DNA of 64,000 nt from Leptobrachium leishanense (GCA_009667805.1 CM019075.1:15689493-15753492), one strand, 5' to 3'. Positions 20,501 through 31,872 are shown, numbered from the stretch's first letter. The notes: generated from the letters alone by a model not told the origin. Made by a program: numbers and translations.

Positions 20501-23405
20501 GAGACCTGCACTCTGTGAAGGACCCCCCCCCCCACTGGCCTATAGGAGACCTGCACTCTGTGAGGAGACCCCCCCCCACTGGCTATAGGAGACCTGCACT
20601 CTGTGAGAAGCCCCCCCCACTGGCCTACAGGGGACCTGCACTCTGTGAGAAGCCCCCCCACTGGCCTACAGGGGACCTGCACTCTGTGAGAAGCCCCCCC
20701 CACTGTCCTACAGGGGACCTGCACTCTGTGAGAAGCCCCCCCCACTGGCCTACAGGGGACCTGCACTCTGTGAGAAGCCCCCCCCACTGGCCTACAGGGG
20801 ACCTGCACTCTGTGAGAAGCCCCCCCCACTGTCCTACAGGGGACTGCACTCTGTGAGAAGCCCCCCCCCCACTGTCCTGCAGGGGACCTGCACTCTGTGA
20901 GAAGCCCCCCACTGGCCTACAGGGGACCTGCACTCTGTGAGAAGCCCCCAACTGGCCTACAGGGGACCTGCACTCTGTGAGAAGCAGCCCCCCACTGGCC
21001 TACAGGGGACCTGCACTCTGTGAGAAGCCCCCCACTGGCCTACAGGGGACCTGCACTCTGTGAGAAGCCCCCCACTGGCCTACAGGGGACCTGCACTCTG
21101 TGAGGAGACCCCCCCACTGGCCTATGAGACCTGCACTCTGTGAGAAGCCCCCCACTGGCCTACAGGGGACCTGCACTCTGTGAGAAGCACCCCCACTGGC
21201 CTACAGGGGAACTGCACTCTGTGAGGAGACCCCCCCACTGGCCTACAGGGGACCTGCACTCTGTAAGGAGACCCCCCCACTGGCCTACAGGGACCTGCAC
21301 TCTGTGAGGAGACCCCCCACTGGCCTACAGGGGACCTGCACTCTGTGAGGAGACCCCCCACCCTACAGGGGACCTGCACTCTGTGAGAAGCCCCCCACTG
21401 GCCTACAGGGGACCTGCACTCTGTGAGAAGCCCCCCCCACTGGCTACAGGGGACCTGCACTCTGTGAGAAGCCCCCCACTGGCCTACAGGGGACCTGCAC
21501 TCTGTGAGGAGCCCCCCCCACTGGCCTACAGGGGACCTGCACTGTGAGAAGCCCCCCCCACTGGCCTACAGGGGACCTGCACTCTGTGAGGAGACCCCCC
21601 CACTGGCCTACAGGGGACCTGCACTCTGTGAGGAGACCCCCCCACTGGCCTATGAGACCTGCACTCTGTGAGGAGACCCCCCCCACTGGCCTATGAGACC
21701 TGCACTCTGTGAAGAGACCCCCCCCCCCCCCACTGGCCTATGAGACCTGCACTCTGTGAGGAGACCCCCCCCCACTGGACTATAGGAGAACTGCACTCTG
21801 TTGGAAGCCCCTCCCCTGCGCTATAGGAGACCTGCACTCTGTGAGGAGACCCCCCCACTGGCCTATAGGAGACCTGCACTCTGTGAGAAGCCCCCCCACT
21901 GGCCTATGAGACCTGCACTCTGTGAGAAGCCCCCCCACTGGCCTACAGGGGACCTGCACTCTGTGAGGAGACCCCCCCACTGGCCTACAGGGGACCTGCA
22001 CTCTGTGAGGAGACCCCCCCACTGGCCTATAGGAGACCTGCACTCTGTGAGAAGCCCCCCACTGGCCTATGAGACCTGCACTCTGTGAGAAGCCCCCCCC
22101 ACTGGCCTACAGGGGACCTGCACTCTGTGAGGAGACCCCCCCCACTGGCCTACAGGGGACCTGCACTCTGTGAGGAGACCCCCCACTGGCCTACAGGGGA
22201 CCTGCACTCTGTGAGAAGCCCCCCACTGGCCTACAGGGGACCTGCACTCTGTGAGAAGCCCCCCCACTGGCCTACAGGGGACCTGCACTCTGTGAGAAGC
22301 CCCCCACTGGCCTACAGGGGACCTGCACTCTGTGAGAAGCCCCCCCACTGGCCTACAGGGGACCTGCACTCTGTGAGGAGACCCCCCACTGGCCTATGAG
22401 ACCTGCACTCTGTGAGAAGCCCCCCACTGGCCTACAGGGGACCTGCACTCTGTGAGAAGCCCCCCACTGGCCTACAGGGGACCTGCACTCTGTGAGAGAA
22501 GCCCCCCACTGGCCTACAGGGGACCTGCACTCTGTGAGGAGACCCCCCCACTGGCCTATGAGACCTGCACTCTGTGAGGAGACCCCCCCACTGGCCTATG
22601 AGACCTGCACTCTGTGAGGAGACCCCCCCCCCCACTGGCCTATGAGACCTGCACTCTGTGAAGAGACCCCCCCCACTGGCCTATGAGACCTGCACTCTGT
22701 GAGGAGACCCCCCCCCCACTGGACTATAGGAGAACTGCACTCTGTTGGAAGCCCCTCCCCTGCGGCTATAGGAGACCTGCACTCTGTGAGGAGACCCCCC
22801 CACTGGCCTATAGGAGACCTGCACTCTGTGAGAAGCCCCCCCACTGGCCTATGAGACCTGCACTCTGTGAGAAGCCCCCCCACTGGCCTACAGGGGACCT
22901 GCACTCTGTGAGGAGACCCCCCCACTGGCCTATGAGACCTGCACTCTGTGAGGAGACCCCCCCCACACTGGCCTATAGGAGACCTGCACTCTGTGAGGAG
23001 ACCCCCCCACTGGCCTATAGGAGACCTGCACTCTGTGAGGAGACCCCCCCCCACTGGCCTATAGGAGAACTGCACTCTGTGAGGAGACCCCCCCACTGGC
23101 CTATAGGAGACCTGCACTCTGTGAGGAGACCCCCCCCCCCACTGGCCTATAGGAGACCTGCACTCTGTGAGAAGCCCCCCCCCACTGGCCTATAGGGGAC
23201 CTGCACTCTGTGAGGAGACCCCCCCACTGGCCTATAGGGGACCTGCACTCTGTGAGGAGACCCCCCCCCCACTGGCCTATAGGAGACCTGCACTCTGTGA
23301 GAAGCCCCCCCACTGGCCTATAGGAGACCTGCACTCTGTTGGAAGCCCCTCCCCTGCGGCTATAGGAGACCTGCACTCTGTGAGGAGACCCCCCCCCCAC
23401 TGTTC
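17555..23405. repeat. 41-bp minisatellite in PBXIP1 intron 1 (array 2), about 140 copies
   Basis: The unit contains GAGAAGCCCCCCCACTGGCC then TACAGGGGACCTGCACTCTG. Variants are GAGGAGACC for GAGAAGCC, CTATAGGAGACC for CTACAGGGGACC, and a distinctive TTGGAAGCCCCTCCCCTGCG unit that recurs at about 18905, 19287, 19630, 19797, 20474, 21803, 22745 and 23340. C-runs vary from 6 to 13. All C-runs are on the plus strand, so the PBXIP1 pre-mRNA sense strand carries G-runs every 41 bp. Confidence 0.97.
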
Positions 23406-23488
23406 CATAGGGGACCGGAATAATGAGTGACGTAATAAAATCTGGGGGCCTTCAGACGTGCCATGCATGGGGTGGGCAGCTCACTCAC

Positions 23489-23660
23489 CTTCCCCCGGGG
23501 TGAGGGCTTCCTCTCTGCCCCCTGTACCACTTTCCGAAAACTTCTGCAGACCCTTAGACACGTGACCGTCGTCCGCCAATCAGCGCCGCACTAGATCCTT
23601 TCAGTCTACAGGAGAGCGGAGTGACGACACAGGCAACGCTGACCACGCCCCCCAGTGACT
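23489..23660 (-). promoter_or_regulatory. PBXIP1: Proposed PBXIP1 promoter and non-coding exon 1
   Basis: On the minus strand a strong donor (GGAAG|GTGAGT) ends a possible exon at 23489. Upstream of it lie an E-box CACGTG (23559-23564), an inverted CCAAT box (CCAAT on plus at 23576-23580), a CGTCA element near 23621 and a GC-box-like CCACGCCCCCC (23643-23653). The segment is CpG-rich and lies outside the arrays. Exon 2 of PBXIP1 begins within the 5' UTR, so a non-coding exon 1 is required upstream. This is the best candidate, but the link is inferred. Confidence 0.5.
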
Positions 23661-23794
23661 GACAGGCCTGTGTGTGGAAAAAGGGTGCGTTGTGGCAGGT
23701 GTCTGCTTAACCCAATCACTGCTGGCAGCAAAGTGACAGGAGCAGGTGGCCAGACAGCTGCCAGTGACACAGCACAGAAGGAGGAGGTGATCTG

Positions 23795-24490
23795 TAAATA
23801 CCCACCATGTATACACAGCCTGGCACTGCCCCATACCCACCATGTATACACAGCCTGGCACTGCCCCATACCCACCATGTATACACAGCCTGGCACTGCC
23901 CCATACCCACCATGTATACACAGCCTGGCACTGCCCCATACCCACCATGTATACACAGCCTGGCACTGCCCCATACCCACCATGTATACACAGCCTGGCA
24001 CTGCCCCATACCCACCATGTATACACAGCCTGGCACTGCCCCATACCACCATGTATACACAGCCTGGCACTGCCCCATACCCACCATGTATACACAGCCT
24101 GGCACTGCCCCATACCCACCATGTATATACAGCCTGGCACTGCCCCATACCCACCATGTATACACAGCCTGGCACTGCCTCATACCCACCATGTATACAC
24201 AGCCTGGCACTGCCCCATACCCACCATGTATACACAGCCTGGCACTGCTCTATACCCACTATATATACACAGCCTGGCACTGCCTCATACCCACCGTGTA
24301 TACACAGCCTGGCACTGCCTCATACCCACCATGTATACACAGCCTGGCACTGCCCCATACCCACCATGTATACACAGCCTGGCACTGCTCTATACCCACT
24401 ATATATACACAGCCTGGCACTGCCTCATACCCACCATGTATACACAGCCTGGCACTGCCTCATACCCACCATGTATACACAGACTGGCAC
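23795..24490. repeat. 35-bp minisatellite, about 20 copies
   Basis: Unit CCATACCCACCATGTATACA then CAGCCTGGCACTGCC. It directly precedes the dispersed element at 24491-24960. The same pair occurs in reverse at 43150-43866. Open frames through it are repeats, not genes. Confidence 0.95.
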
Positions 24491-24960
24491 TGCCCAATTA
24501 TTTAAACTACATGGGAGGGGGGCAAGTCCTAAAAAACAGTTTTTCATCTGTCCGGGAATTCTGTCCCCAATTAGCAATTGTCATCTCACACTAATGGGGA
24601 TTCTGTGCTAAAACATACAGAAGTGATGTCCTGTGCCACCCTCAGGAAATGAAAACCTCACACACTGCCATTGTATGTTGGCATCAGTGTATCTCCTGTG
24701 CAATGTCTCCCTCTAGTGGCAAACCTGTAAACTCTCCAATAAAATGGGAAAAGCTATCTCTGTAAGAGGGTCACAAGTCTCCCACGTACTTAAGCTACAA
24801 CACATTATAAAGCACATTATAAATCACATGCTGCTGCTGTTTGGTTTTCTATGTTTGAAGTAATTACATGTAAAAGGGAAAAAATAAAATTAGGTTTTTT
24901 AATATCCTGTTTCCATTTTGTGGATTTTTCCCATCATGCAACATTTTTAAGGAATGTATA
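24491..24960. mobile_element. Dispersed element adjoining the 35-bp array, copy 1
   Basis: About 470 bp, nearly identical in inverse orientation to 43150-43640 and partly to 10290-10450. Landmarks are GTTTTTCATCTGTCCGGGAA, CTCCCTCTAGTGGCAAACCT and TTTCCATTTTGTGGATTTTT. It is non-coding; the class is unknown. A LINE, SINE or DNA-transposon 3' part are all possible. Confidence 0.75.
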
Positions 24961-25124
24961 CGGAAGACTCTGGTGTTATGGATGATCGATGATCCTCAGA
25001 ATGTGAATTTAAAGAGAGCCAGTTGTGGCTCTTTATATTGTGAGTATAACCACATATAAAGATTAGGGTGCACTGATACCGATACTAGTATTGGTGCCGA
25101 TTCCGTCATTTGGTCCCCAGAGAG

Positions 25125-25396
25125 ACCAGATACATATATACACACCCCAGACCAGATACGTATATACACACCCCATACCAGATACATATATACACACCCC
25201 ATACCAGATACATATATACACACCCCAGACCAGATACATATATACACACCCCAGACCAGACACATATATACACACCCCAGACCAGACACATATATACACA
25301 CCCCAGACCAGATACATATATACACACCCCATACCAGATACATATATACACACCCCAGACCAGATACATATATACACACCCCAGACCAGATACATA
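25125..25396. repeat. 26-bp minisatellite, left part
   Basis: Unit CAGATACATATATACACACC plus CCAGAC or CCATAC. The array continues at 26759 after the hAT insertion. Joining the two flanks with one copy of GATACATA restores a normal unit. Confidence 0.95.
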
Positions 25397-25561
25397 CAGT
25401 GGCGTAGCGTGGGGGGGCAGGGGGGCCGTGGCCCCGGGCACAGTTTTGTTAGGGGCGCATAATTTCTTTTGAAATTATGCGCCCCTAAAACTTGTGGCCT
25501 GACTGACCCGCCGGGCCCTCGGGCGCCGCCCAAGGGCCCGCGGGTTGAGGGGACCCAGATG

Positions 25562-25789
25562 CCGGGCAGCGGGAGTGCCTGCCCGGTCCTAAACAGTGAG
25601 TCCGTCCTGTTGAAGGGGAGGCGGCTGCGTGCAGGCGCAGGTCACGTGGTCCGTCTAATCAGGTGGTACTGAGTCTCTGTACCACCTGACTGGCCGGACC
25701 GCGTGACCTGCGCACGCATGCAGCCGCCTCCCCTTCAACAGGACGGACTCGCACGCTGTTCAGGACCAGGCAGGCACTCCCGCTGCCCG
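25562..25789. repeat. Long hairpin inside the hAT element
   Basis: Two arms of about 110 bp with a 9-base loop (25670-25678). They share segments such as GGACGGACT, TTGAAGGGGAGGCGGCTGC and GTGGTAC with their complements. Mismatches are few, so the hairpin would be very stable when single-stranded. Confidence 0.93.
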
Positions 25790-25797
25790 AGAGCTGG

Positions 25798-26690
25798 GGC
25801 AATATCCAGGTGAGAGCTGGGGCATATCCATGAGCTGGGGGCAAATCCATGAGCTGGGGCAAATCCATGTGCTGGGGGGCAAATCCATGTGCTGGGGCAA
25901 ATCCATGAGCTGGGGCAAATCCATGTGCCGGGGCAAATCCATGAGCTGGGGCATATCCATTTGCTGGGGCAAATCCATGAGCTGGGGCAAATACATGTGC
26001 TGGGGCAAATCCATGTGCTGGGGCAAATCCATGAGCTGGGGCAAATCCATGTGCTGAGGGGCAAATCCATGAGCTGGGGTAAATCCATGAGCTGGGGCAT
26101 ATCCATGTGCTGGGGCAAATCCATGTGCTGGGGCAAATCCATGAGGTGCTGGGGCAAATCCATGAGCTGGGGCATATCCATGTGCTGGGGCAAATCCATG
26201 TGCTGGGGCAAATCCATGAGGTGCTGGGGCAAATCCGTGTGCTGGGGCAAATCCATGTGCTTGGGCAAATCCATGAGCTGGGGCAAATCCATGAGCCGGG
26301 GCATATCCATGTGCTGGGGCAAATGTGTGAGCTGGGGCATATCCATGTGCTGGGGTAAATCCATGAGCTGGGGCAAATCCATGTGCTGGGGCAAATCCGG
26401 GTGCTGGGGCAAATGTGTGAGCTGAGGCAAATCCATGAGCTGGGGCAAATCCATGAGCTGGGGCAAATCCATGTGTTAAGTTGGGGCAAATCCATGTTCG
26501 AGCTGGGGCAATATCCATGTGTGAGCTGGGGCAATATCCATGTGTGAGCTGGGGCAATATCCATGTGTGAGCTGGGGCAATATTCATGTGTGAGCTGGGG
26601 CAATATTCATGTGTGAGCTGGGGCAATATTCATGTGTGAGCTGGCTGGGGCAAATCCATGTGTGAGCTGGGGCAATATCGATAACGTGTC
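25798..26690. repeat. 18-bp minisatellite inside the hAT element
   Basis: Unit GAGCTGGGGCAAATCCAT, alternating with GTGCTGGGGCAAATCCAT. The right end passes into longer GAGCTGGGGCAATATCCATG units. It shares its core with the arrays at 28990-29514, 29755-31872 (reverse), 33724-34680 (reverse) and 42104-43115. Confidence 0.95.
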
Positions 26691-26758
26691 CACAGGTTGG
26701 GGGGGGGCGCACAATTCTTGGCTGGCCCCGGGCGCTGACAACCCACGCTACGCCACTG

Positions 26759-27112
26759 GATACATATATACACACCCCATACCAGATACATATATACACA
26801 CCCCAGACCAGATACATGTGTGCTGGGGCAAATCCCAGACCAGACCACACCAGATACATATATACACACCCCATACCAGATACATATATACACACCCCAG
26901 ACCAGATACATATATACACACCCCATACCAGATACATATATACACACCCCAGACCAGATACATATATACACACCCCAGACCAGATACATATATACACACC
27001 CCATACCAGATACATATATACACACACCCCATACCAGATACATATATACACACCCCATACCAGATACATATATACACACCCCAGACCAGATACATATATA
27101 TACACACCCCAG
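26759..27112. repeat. 26-bp minisatellite, right part
   Basis: Continuation of the array at 25125-25396. At 26813-26835 one unit contains a foreign segment (ATGTGTGCTGGGGCAAATC) that matches the 18-bp array inside the neighbouring hAT element. Confidence 0.95.
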
Positions 27113-27119
27113 CAAACAG

Positions 27120-27535
27120 AAAAAAAATGCTGTTGAGATTTTTTATTTGAAAAAAAAATGCCTAAAAGATCCAAAAAAATCTATAAATACAGAGATTTTT
27201 TGCTGCAGAATTAAAATAATAATCGGTTTATTAGATATTGAATTAAAACTGGAAATTTTTTTAACATTGAAGCCTATGGGATTCGCCTGAATAAACCTGC
27301 CGAATGAAAACACCGAACAGCAGGGAATTTTGGCAACTTTTCTCTGTTCTTCGGTGTCTGTGAATAGATTAACCATTGCTTCTCTATGGGGGATTTCACT
27401 GCCACCGAACAACACCGTACGTGCAGGCAATTCGTCAAAATTTGGCGAACTGCCTGCTCTCTGAATAGCCGAATGGCCCCGAAATGTCACAGTATGGGGA
27501 AATTCACTGTTCGGTGACATTTCGGGGCCAGATCG
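27120..27535. mobile_element. Diverged relative of the 0.9-kb transposons at 51-53 kb
   Basis: Shares ordered segments with 52920-53250: GCTGCAGAATT, TTAGATATTGAATTAAAAC, TTGAAGCCTATGGGATTC, CTGAATAAACCTGCCGAAT and GCAGGCAATTCG. The ends are lost. It carries its own small palindrome of TTCGGTGACATTTCGGGGCC type near 27475-27530. Confidence 0.7.
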
Positions 27536-27658
27536 GCGTTCTAGGAGTAACCCCTTATATATACTTTTCTCCACCTGCAGAGGTTTGCATTGCCGTCAGC
27601 TGGGACGAAAGCATCGATGATCATCGAACTAATATAAACCTTTTTACATGGTGTAGAC

Positions 27659-27793
27659 CAGTGATGGCGAACCTCGGCATCCCAGATTTTCTGATCTGCA
27701 TGTCCATTGATGCTAAGTCAGACTTAAAGCTGGCAGAGCATCATGGGACTTGTAGTTCCAAAACATCTGGGTTGCCCAAGTCCGTCATCACTG
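27659..27793. mobile_element. hAT-like MITE, family A, copy 5
   Basis: 135 bp from CAGTGATGGCGAACCTCGGC to CCGTCATCACTG, with inverted ends and the core TTGTAGTTCCAAAACATCTG. Its right end abuts the fragment at 27794-27937. Confidence 0.75.
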
Positions 27794-27937
27794 TCACATT
27801 GTCTCCTCCGGCTCCTGCAGCAGAGACACAGCTCCGGATTCGGACTCATCAAGTCTGATACTGGAGCTGTAAAAGGGTGACACCCGGGCCCCTTACGGCA
27901 GCATGGGGCGTAATGCCCTGATGGCAGCCCTGGGTAT
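27794..27937. mobile_element. 3' fragment of the hAT element family seen at 44565-47576
   Basis: Matches the right end of the large element: TCTCCTCCGGCTCCTGCAGC, CACAGCTCCGGATTCGGACT, GGCCCCTTACGGCAG and GGCGTAATGCCCTGATGGC, ending at GGCAGCCCTG. Only the last 140 bases are present. Confidence 0.85.
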
Positions 27938-28146
27938 CAGTATGTGTGCCTGGGTCTGTGGTCTGTTATTGTGATGGTGCTTGATTCTCAGTGACTTGTC
28001 TTCCTCTCTTGTCATTCAAACTCTCACTAAGTCCTAATTTCATGAAGCAGCAAGAAAAGAGGAGGCGGTCCTAGTGCGCCGACAGTTTATTGGATATGGT
28101 TACCTAGGAGACGGACTGTTCCACATTACAGACATGGGGATCTAAG

Positions 28147-28325
28147 GGTTCCCAACTCCGGTCCTCAAGTACACCCAACAGGTCAGGTTTTAAGGATTGC
28201 CTTGGGGAAATGCAGACTGAATCCTGCAATCACTGAGCAGCAAATCATATCACCTGTGCTGTGCTTCAGATATCTGGAAAACCTGGCCTGTTGGCGGGAC
28301 TTGAGGACCGCAGTTGGGAACCACT
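28147..28325. mobile_element. hAT MITE, family B, copy 3, with 8-bp target duplication
   Basis: Starts GGTTCCCAACTCCGGTCCTC and ends GCAGTTGGGAACCACT. Flanked by GATCTAAG at 28139-28146 and 28326-28333. The interior matches the copies at 11785 and 12178. Confidence 0.88.
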
Positions 28326-28333
28326 GATCTAAG

Positions 28334-28744
28334 TTAATACAAACCATAATCTATTATCTACTTGCAGCAGACAGTTGGTTTGAGGGGAACAAATCATTCA
28401 GCAATTTAATTAATGAGGTTCTTCACCAGCATCATACTCTACCCTGAAAGCCACAGGGCAATCAGCCATATGGAGCCAATAGGACAAAGACAACAAGAGG
28501 TAGGACTTGGTTCCAGATTGGCACAATTGCCACAAAATGTATTTAACACATCGAGCCTGGTAGTACAAATCATACTCTACCTCCTGCTGGACAAAGTGGC
28601 TCTAGGAAAATCATGAGTGACTATTAAGTGGAATGATCAGAAAGTGCACATGGTCATCACATGGATTCCAGCTTCCGTCACTCATGGGAGCATGAGAAAC
28701 GGCGGATTCCACAAAGTCAACTTACAGTTCTCATATTCTAGGGC
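28334..28744. other. Nothing recognised
   Basis: AT-rich sequence with no supported gene, transposon end or tandem repeat. Confidence 0.4.
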
Positions 28745-28989
28745 AGTGATGGCGAACCTATGGCACGCGGGGCCGACTGTGTCGGCACGAGAGCCATATG
28801 CTTGCCTCACTGCCGCAAGCTTCTTCCTCCCATCACGCGCTGGCAAAGGATGTTCCCCCGCCGCTCGTTGAAGTCCACCAGCCGCGATCTCACGAGATCG
28901 TGGCGTTAACGCCGGAGTTAACGCAGCAATCTCACGAGATCGCGGCTGTGTGGATCTCAACGAGCGGCCGGGGAACATCCTTTGCCAGC
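28745..28989. mobile_element. hAT-like left end with a long hairpin
   Basis: Starts CAGTGATGGCGAACCTATGG, a hAT-type end. Next comes a hairpin with arms of about 70 bp (about 28842-28911 and 28915-28985) that share GGCAAAGGATGTTCCCC, CCGCTCGTTGA and CGATCTCACGAGATCG with their complements. A minisatellite follows at once (28990-29514). The order end, hairpin, array is the same as in the complete hAT element at 25397. The right end was not found. Confidence 0.7.
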
Positions 28990-29514
28990 TCTTGCCGGCA
29001 ATTATATCCATGTGAGCTTGGGGGCAAATATATCCATGTGTGAGCTGGGGCAATATATAAATGTGAGCTGGGGCCAATTATATCCATGTGTGAGCTTGGG
29101 GCCAATTATATCCATGTGTGAGCTTGGGGCCAATTATATCCATGTGTGAGCTTGAGGCAAATATACCCATATGTGAGCTGGGGAAAATATATCCATGTGT
29201 GAGCTTGGGGCAAATATATCCATGTGTGAGCTGGGGGCAATATATCTATGTGTGAGCTAGGGGCAAATATACCCATATGTGAGCTTTGGGAAAATATATC
29301 CATGTGTGAGCTGGGGGCAAATATATCCATGTGTGAGCTGGGGGGCAAATATATCCATGTGTGAGCTTGGGGGCAATATATAAATGTGAGCCGGGGCCAA
29401 TATATCCATGTGTGAGCTTGGGGCAAATATATCCATGTGTGAGCTTGGGGCAAATATATCCATGTGTGAGCTTGGGGCAAATATACCCATATGTGAGCTT
29501 GGAGCAAATATATC
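28990..29514. repeat. 27-bp minisatellite, left part
   Basis: Unit ATATATCCATGTGTGAGCTT plus GGGGCAA. It continues at 42104-43115. The interruption is the nested LTR element at 29515-42103; joining the flanks restores a unit. Confidence 0.93.
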
Positions 29515-29538
29515 TGTGACGGAACCGTTCTCTTCCGC

Positions 29539-29754
29539 CAGTGGCGTCACTAGGGTTGGTGTCACCCGGTGCGGTAACTTATGGTGTCACCCCCCGAGTT
29601 TTATGGATTTTTTTAACTACTCACGTATAACACTGAATGCTCATACACACAGCGCACATTACTGTGAGGTTTATTGCTGTGGAGCTCTCTCATATGCTCA
29701 CACAAATTTTTGCCAACTGCCAGCAAGTACAGTGCCTGATCGAAGGCAGTGAAA
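29539..29754. mobile_element. hAT-like left end inside the LTR
   Basis: Begins CAGTGGCGTCACTAGGGTTG, a hAT-type end related to that at 25397, and interrupts the LTR after TCTTCCGC. Its segment CACATTACTGTGAGGTTTAT also occurs, inverted, near 44690-44820 in the large hAT element. The right end and the second TCTTCCGC were not found, so the boundary is unresolved. Confidence 0.65.
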
Positions 29755-31872
29755 GCACACATGGATATATATTGCCCCCAGCAGCTCTGGATATATTGCC
29801 CCCAGCAGCTCACCCATGGATATATATTGCCCCCAGCTCACATATGGATATATTGCCCCAGCTCACAATTATATATTGCCCCTAGCAGCTCACCCATGGA
29901 GATATATTGCCCCAGCTCACATATGGATATATTGCCCCAGACCAGCTCACACATGGATATATTGCCCCCAGACCAGCTCACACATGGATATTGCCCCGGC
30001 TCTCATGGATATGCCCCCAGCACACATGGATACTGCCCCCAGCACACATGGATACTGCCCCCAGCACTCATGGATATGCCCCCAGCTCTCATGGATATGC
30101 CCCCAGCACACATGGATACTGCCCCAGCTCACATGGATATGCCCCAGCTCTCATAGATATGCCCCAGCAGCTCTCATGGATATTGCCCCCGGCTCATGGA
30201 TATGCCCCAGCAGCTCTCATGGATATGCCCGAGCAGCTCTCATGGATTGCCCCAGCTCACAATTATATATTGCCCCCAGTAGCTCACCCATGGAGATATA
30301 TTGCCCCAGCTCACATATGGATATATTGCGCCTCAGCTCACATATGGATATATTGCCCCAGACCAACTCACACATGGATATATTGCCCCCAGACCAGCTC
30401 ACACATGGATATTGCCCCAGCACACATGGATATGCCCCCAGCACACATGGATACTGCCCCCAGCACACATGGATACTGCCCCAGCTCACATGGATATGCC
30501 CCAGCTCTCATGGATATGCCCCAGCAGCTCTCATGGATATTGCCCCAGCTCATGGATATGCCCCAGCAGCTCTCATGGATATTGCCCCAGCTCATGGATA
30601 TGCCCCAGCAGCTCTCATGGATATGCCCCAGCTCCTCTCATGGATATTGCCCCAGCTCCTCTCATGGATATTGCCCCAGCTCCTCTCATGGATAATGCCC
30701 CAGCTCTTCTATGGATATACTGCCCCAGCTCCTCTCATGGATATTGCCCCAGCTCCTCTCATGGATTTTGCCCCAGCTCCTCTCATGGATATGCCCCAGC
30801 TCCTCTCATGGATATTGCCCAGCTCCTCTCATGGATATTACCCCAGCTCCTCTCATGGATAATGCCCCAGCTCCTCTCTTGGATATACTGCCCCAGCTCC
30901 TCTCATGGATATGCCCCAGCTCCTCTCATGGATTTTGCCCCAGCTCATGGATAATGCCCCAGCTCATGGATATGCCCCAGCTCATGGATAATGCCCCAGC
31001 TTATGGATACTGCCCCAGCTCATGGATAATGCCCCAGCTCATGGATACTGCCCCAGCTCATGGATAATGCCCCAGCTCATGGATACTGCGACCAGCACAT
31101 GGATACTGCCCCAGCTCATGGATAATGCCCCAGCTCATGGATAATGCCCCAGCTCATGGATACTGCCCCCAGCACATGGATACTGCCCCAGCTCATGGAT
31201 AATGCCCCAGCACATGGATATACTGCCCCAGCTCATGGATATACTGCCCCAGCTCATGGATATGCCCCAGCTCATGGATAATGCCCCAGCTCATGGATAC
31301 TGCCCCAGCTCATGGATATGCCCCCAGTTCATGGATAATGCCCCAGCTCATGGATATGCCCCAGCTCATGGATAATGCCCCAGCTCATGGATATGCCCCC
31401 CAGCTCATGGATATGCCCCAGCTCATGGATACTGCCCCAGCTCATGGATATGCCCCCAGCTCATGGATACTGCCCCAGCTCATGGATACTGCCCCAGCTC
31501 ATGGATATGCCCCCCAGCTCATGGATAATGCCCCAGCTCATGGATACTGCCCCAGCTCATGGATACTGCCCAGCTCATGGATATGCCCCACAGCTCATGG
31601 ATATGCCCCCCAGCTCATGGATATGCCCCCCAGCTCATGGATACTGCCCCAGCTCATGGATACTGCCCCAGCACATGGATATACTGCCCCAGCTCATGGA
31701 TATACTGCCCCAGCTCATGGATATGCCCCAGCTCATGGATATATTGCCCCAGCTCATGGATATGCCCCAGCTCATGGATAATGCCCCAGCACATGGATAT
31801 ACAACCCCAGCTCATGGATATGCCCCAGCTCATGGATAATGCCCCAGCTCATGGATATACTGCCCCAGCTCA
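29755..31872. repeat. 18-bp minisatellite, reverse orientation, left part
   Basis: Units of about 18 bp such as GGATATGCCCCAGCTCAT, with longer GGATATATTGCCCCCAGCTC forms at the left end. It is the reverse complement of the array type at 25798-26690. Interrupted by the LINE-2 at 31873-33723. Confidence 0.95.

Larger units (their letters stand above)
25397..26758. mobile_element. Non-autonomous hAT element carrying hairpins and an 18-bp array
   Basis: Terminal inverted repeats CAGTGGCGTAGCGTGGG are perfect over 17 bp. The flanking duplication GATACATA (25389-25396 and 26759-26766) is exactly 8 bp, as expected for hAT. The interior holds a perfect 18-bp hairpin (25449-25466 with 25471-25488), a long hairpin with about 110-bp arms (25562-25669 with 25679-25789) and an array of about 48 units of 18 bp. 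No transposase is encoded. Confidence 0.93.

Noticed and set aside
17555..23405. CRISPR-like array
   Set aside because: The units are contiguous tandem repeats without unique spacers, in a vertebrate gene intron.
17527..23468. Many frames of 60-195 codons with Pro/Gly/Cys repeats on both strands
   Set aside because: Products of the 41-bp array; frames break at each C-run length change and show no non-repeat domain.
23601..24611. Frames of up to 318 codons with Tyr/Thr/Pro/Cys repeats on both strands
   Set aside because: Translation of the 35-bp minisatellite in several frames; no conserved protein.
25659..26626. Frames of about 240-314 codons with Ala/Pro/His/Gly repeats
   Set aside because: The 18-bp unit is a multiple of three, so open frames are automatic.
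31839..31872. Start codon of the LINE-2 frame within the minisatellite
   Set aside because: Chance in-frame joining of array and truncated LINE; the LINE protein lacks its own N-terminus.
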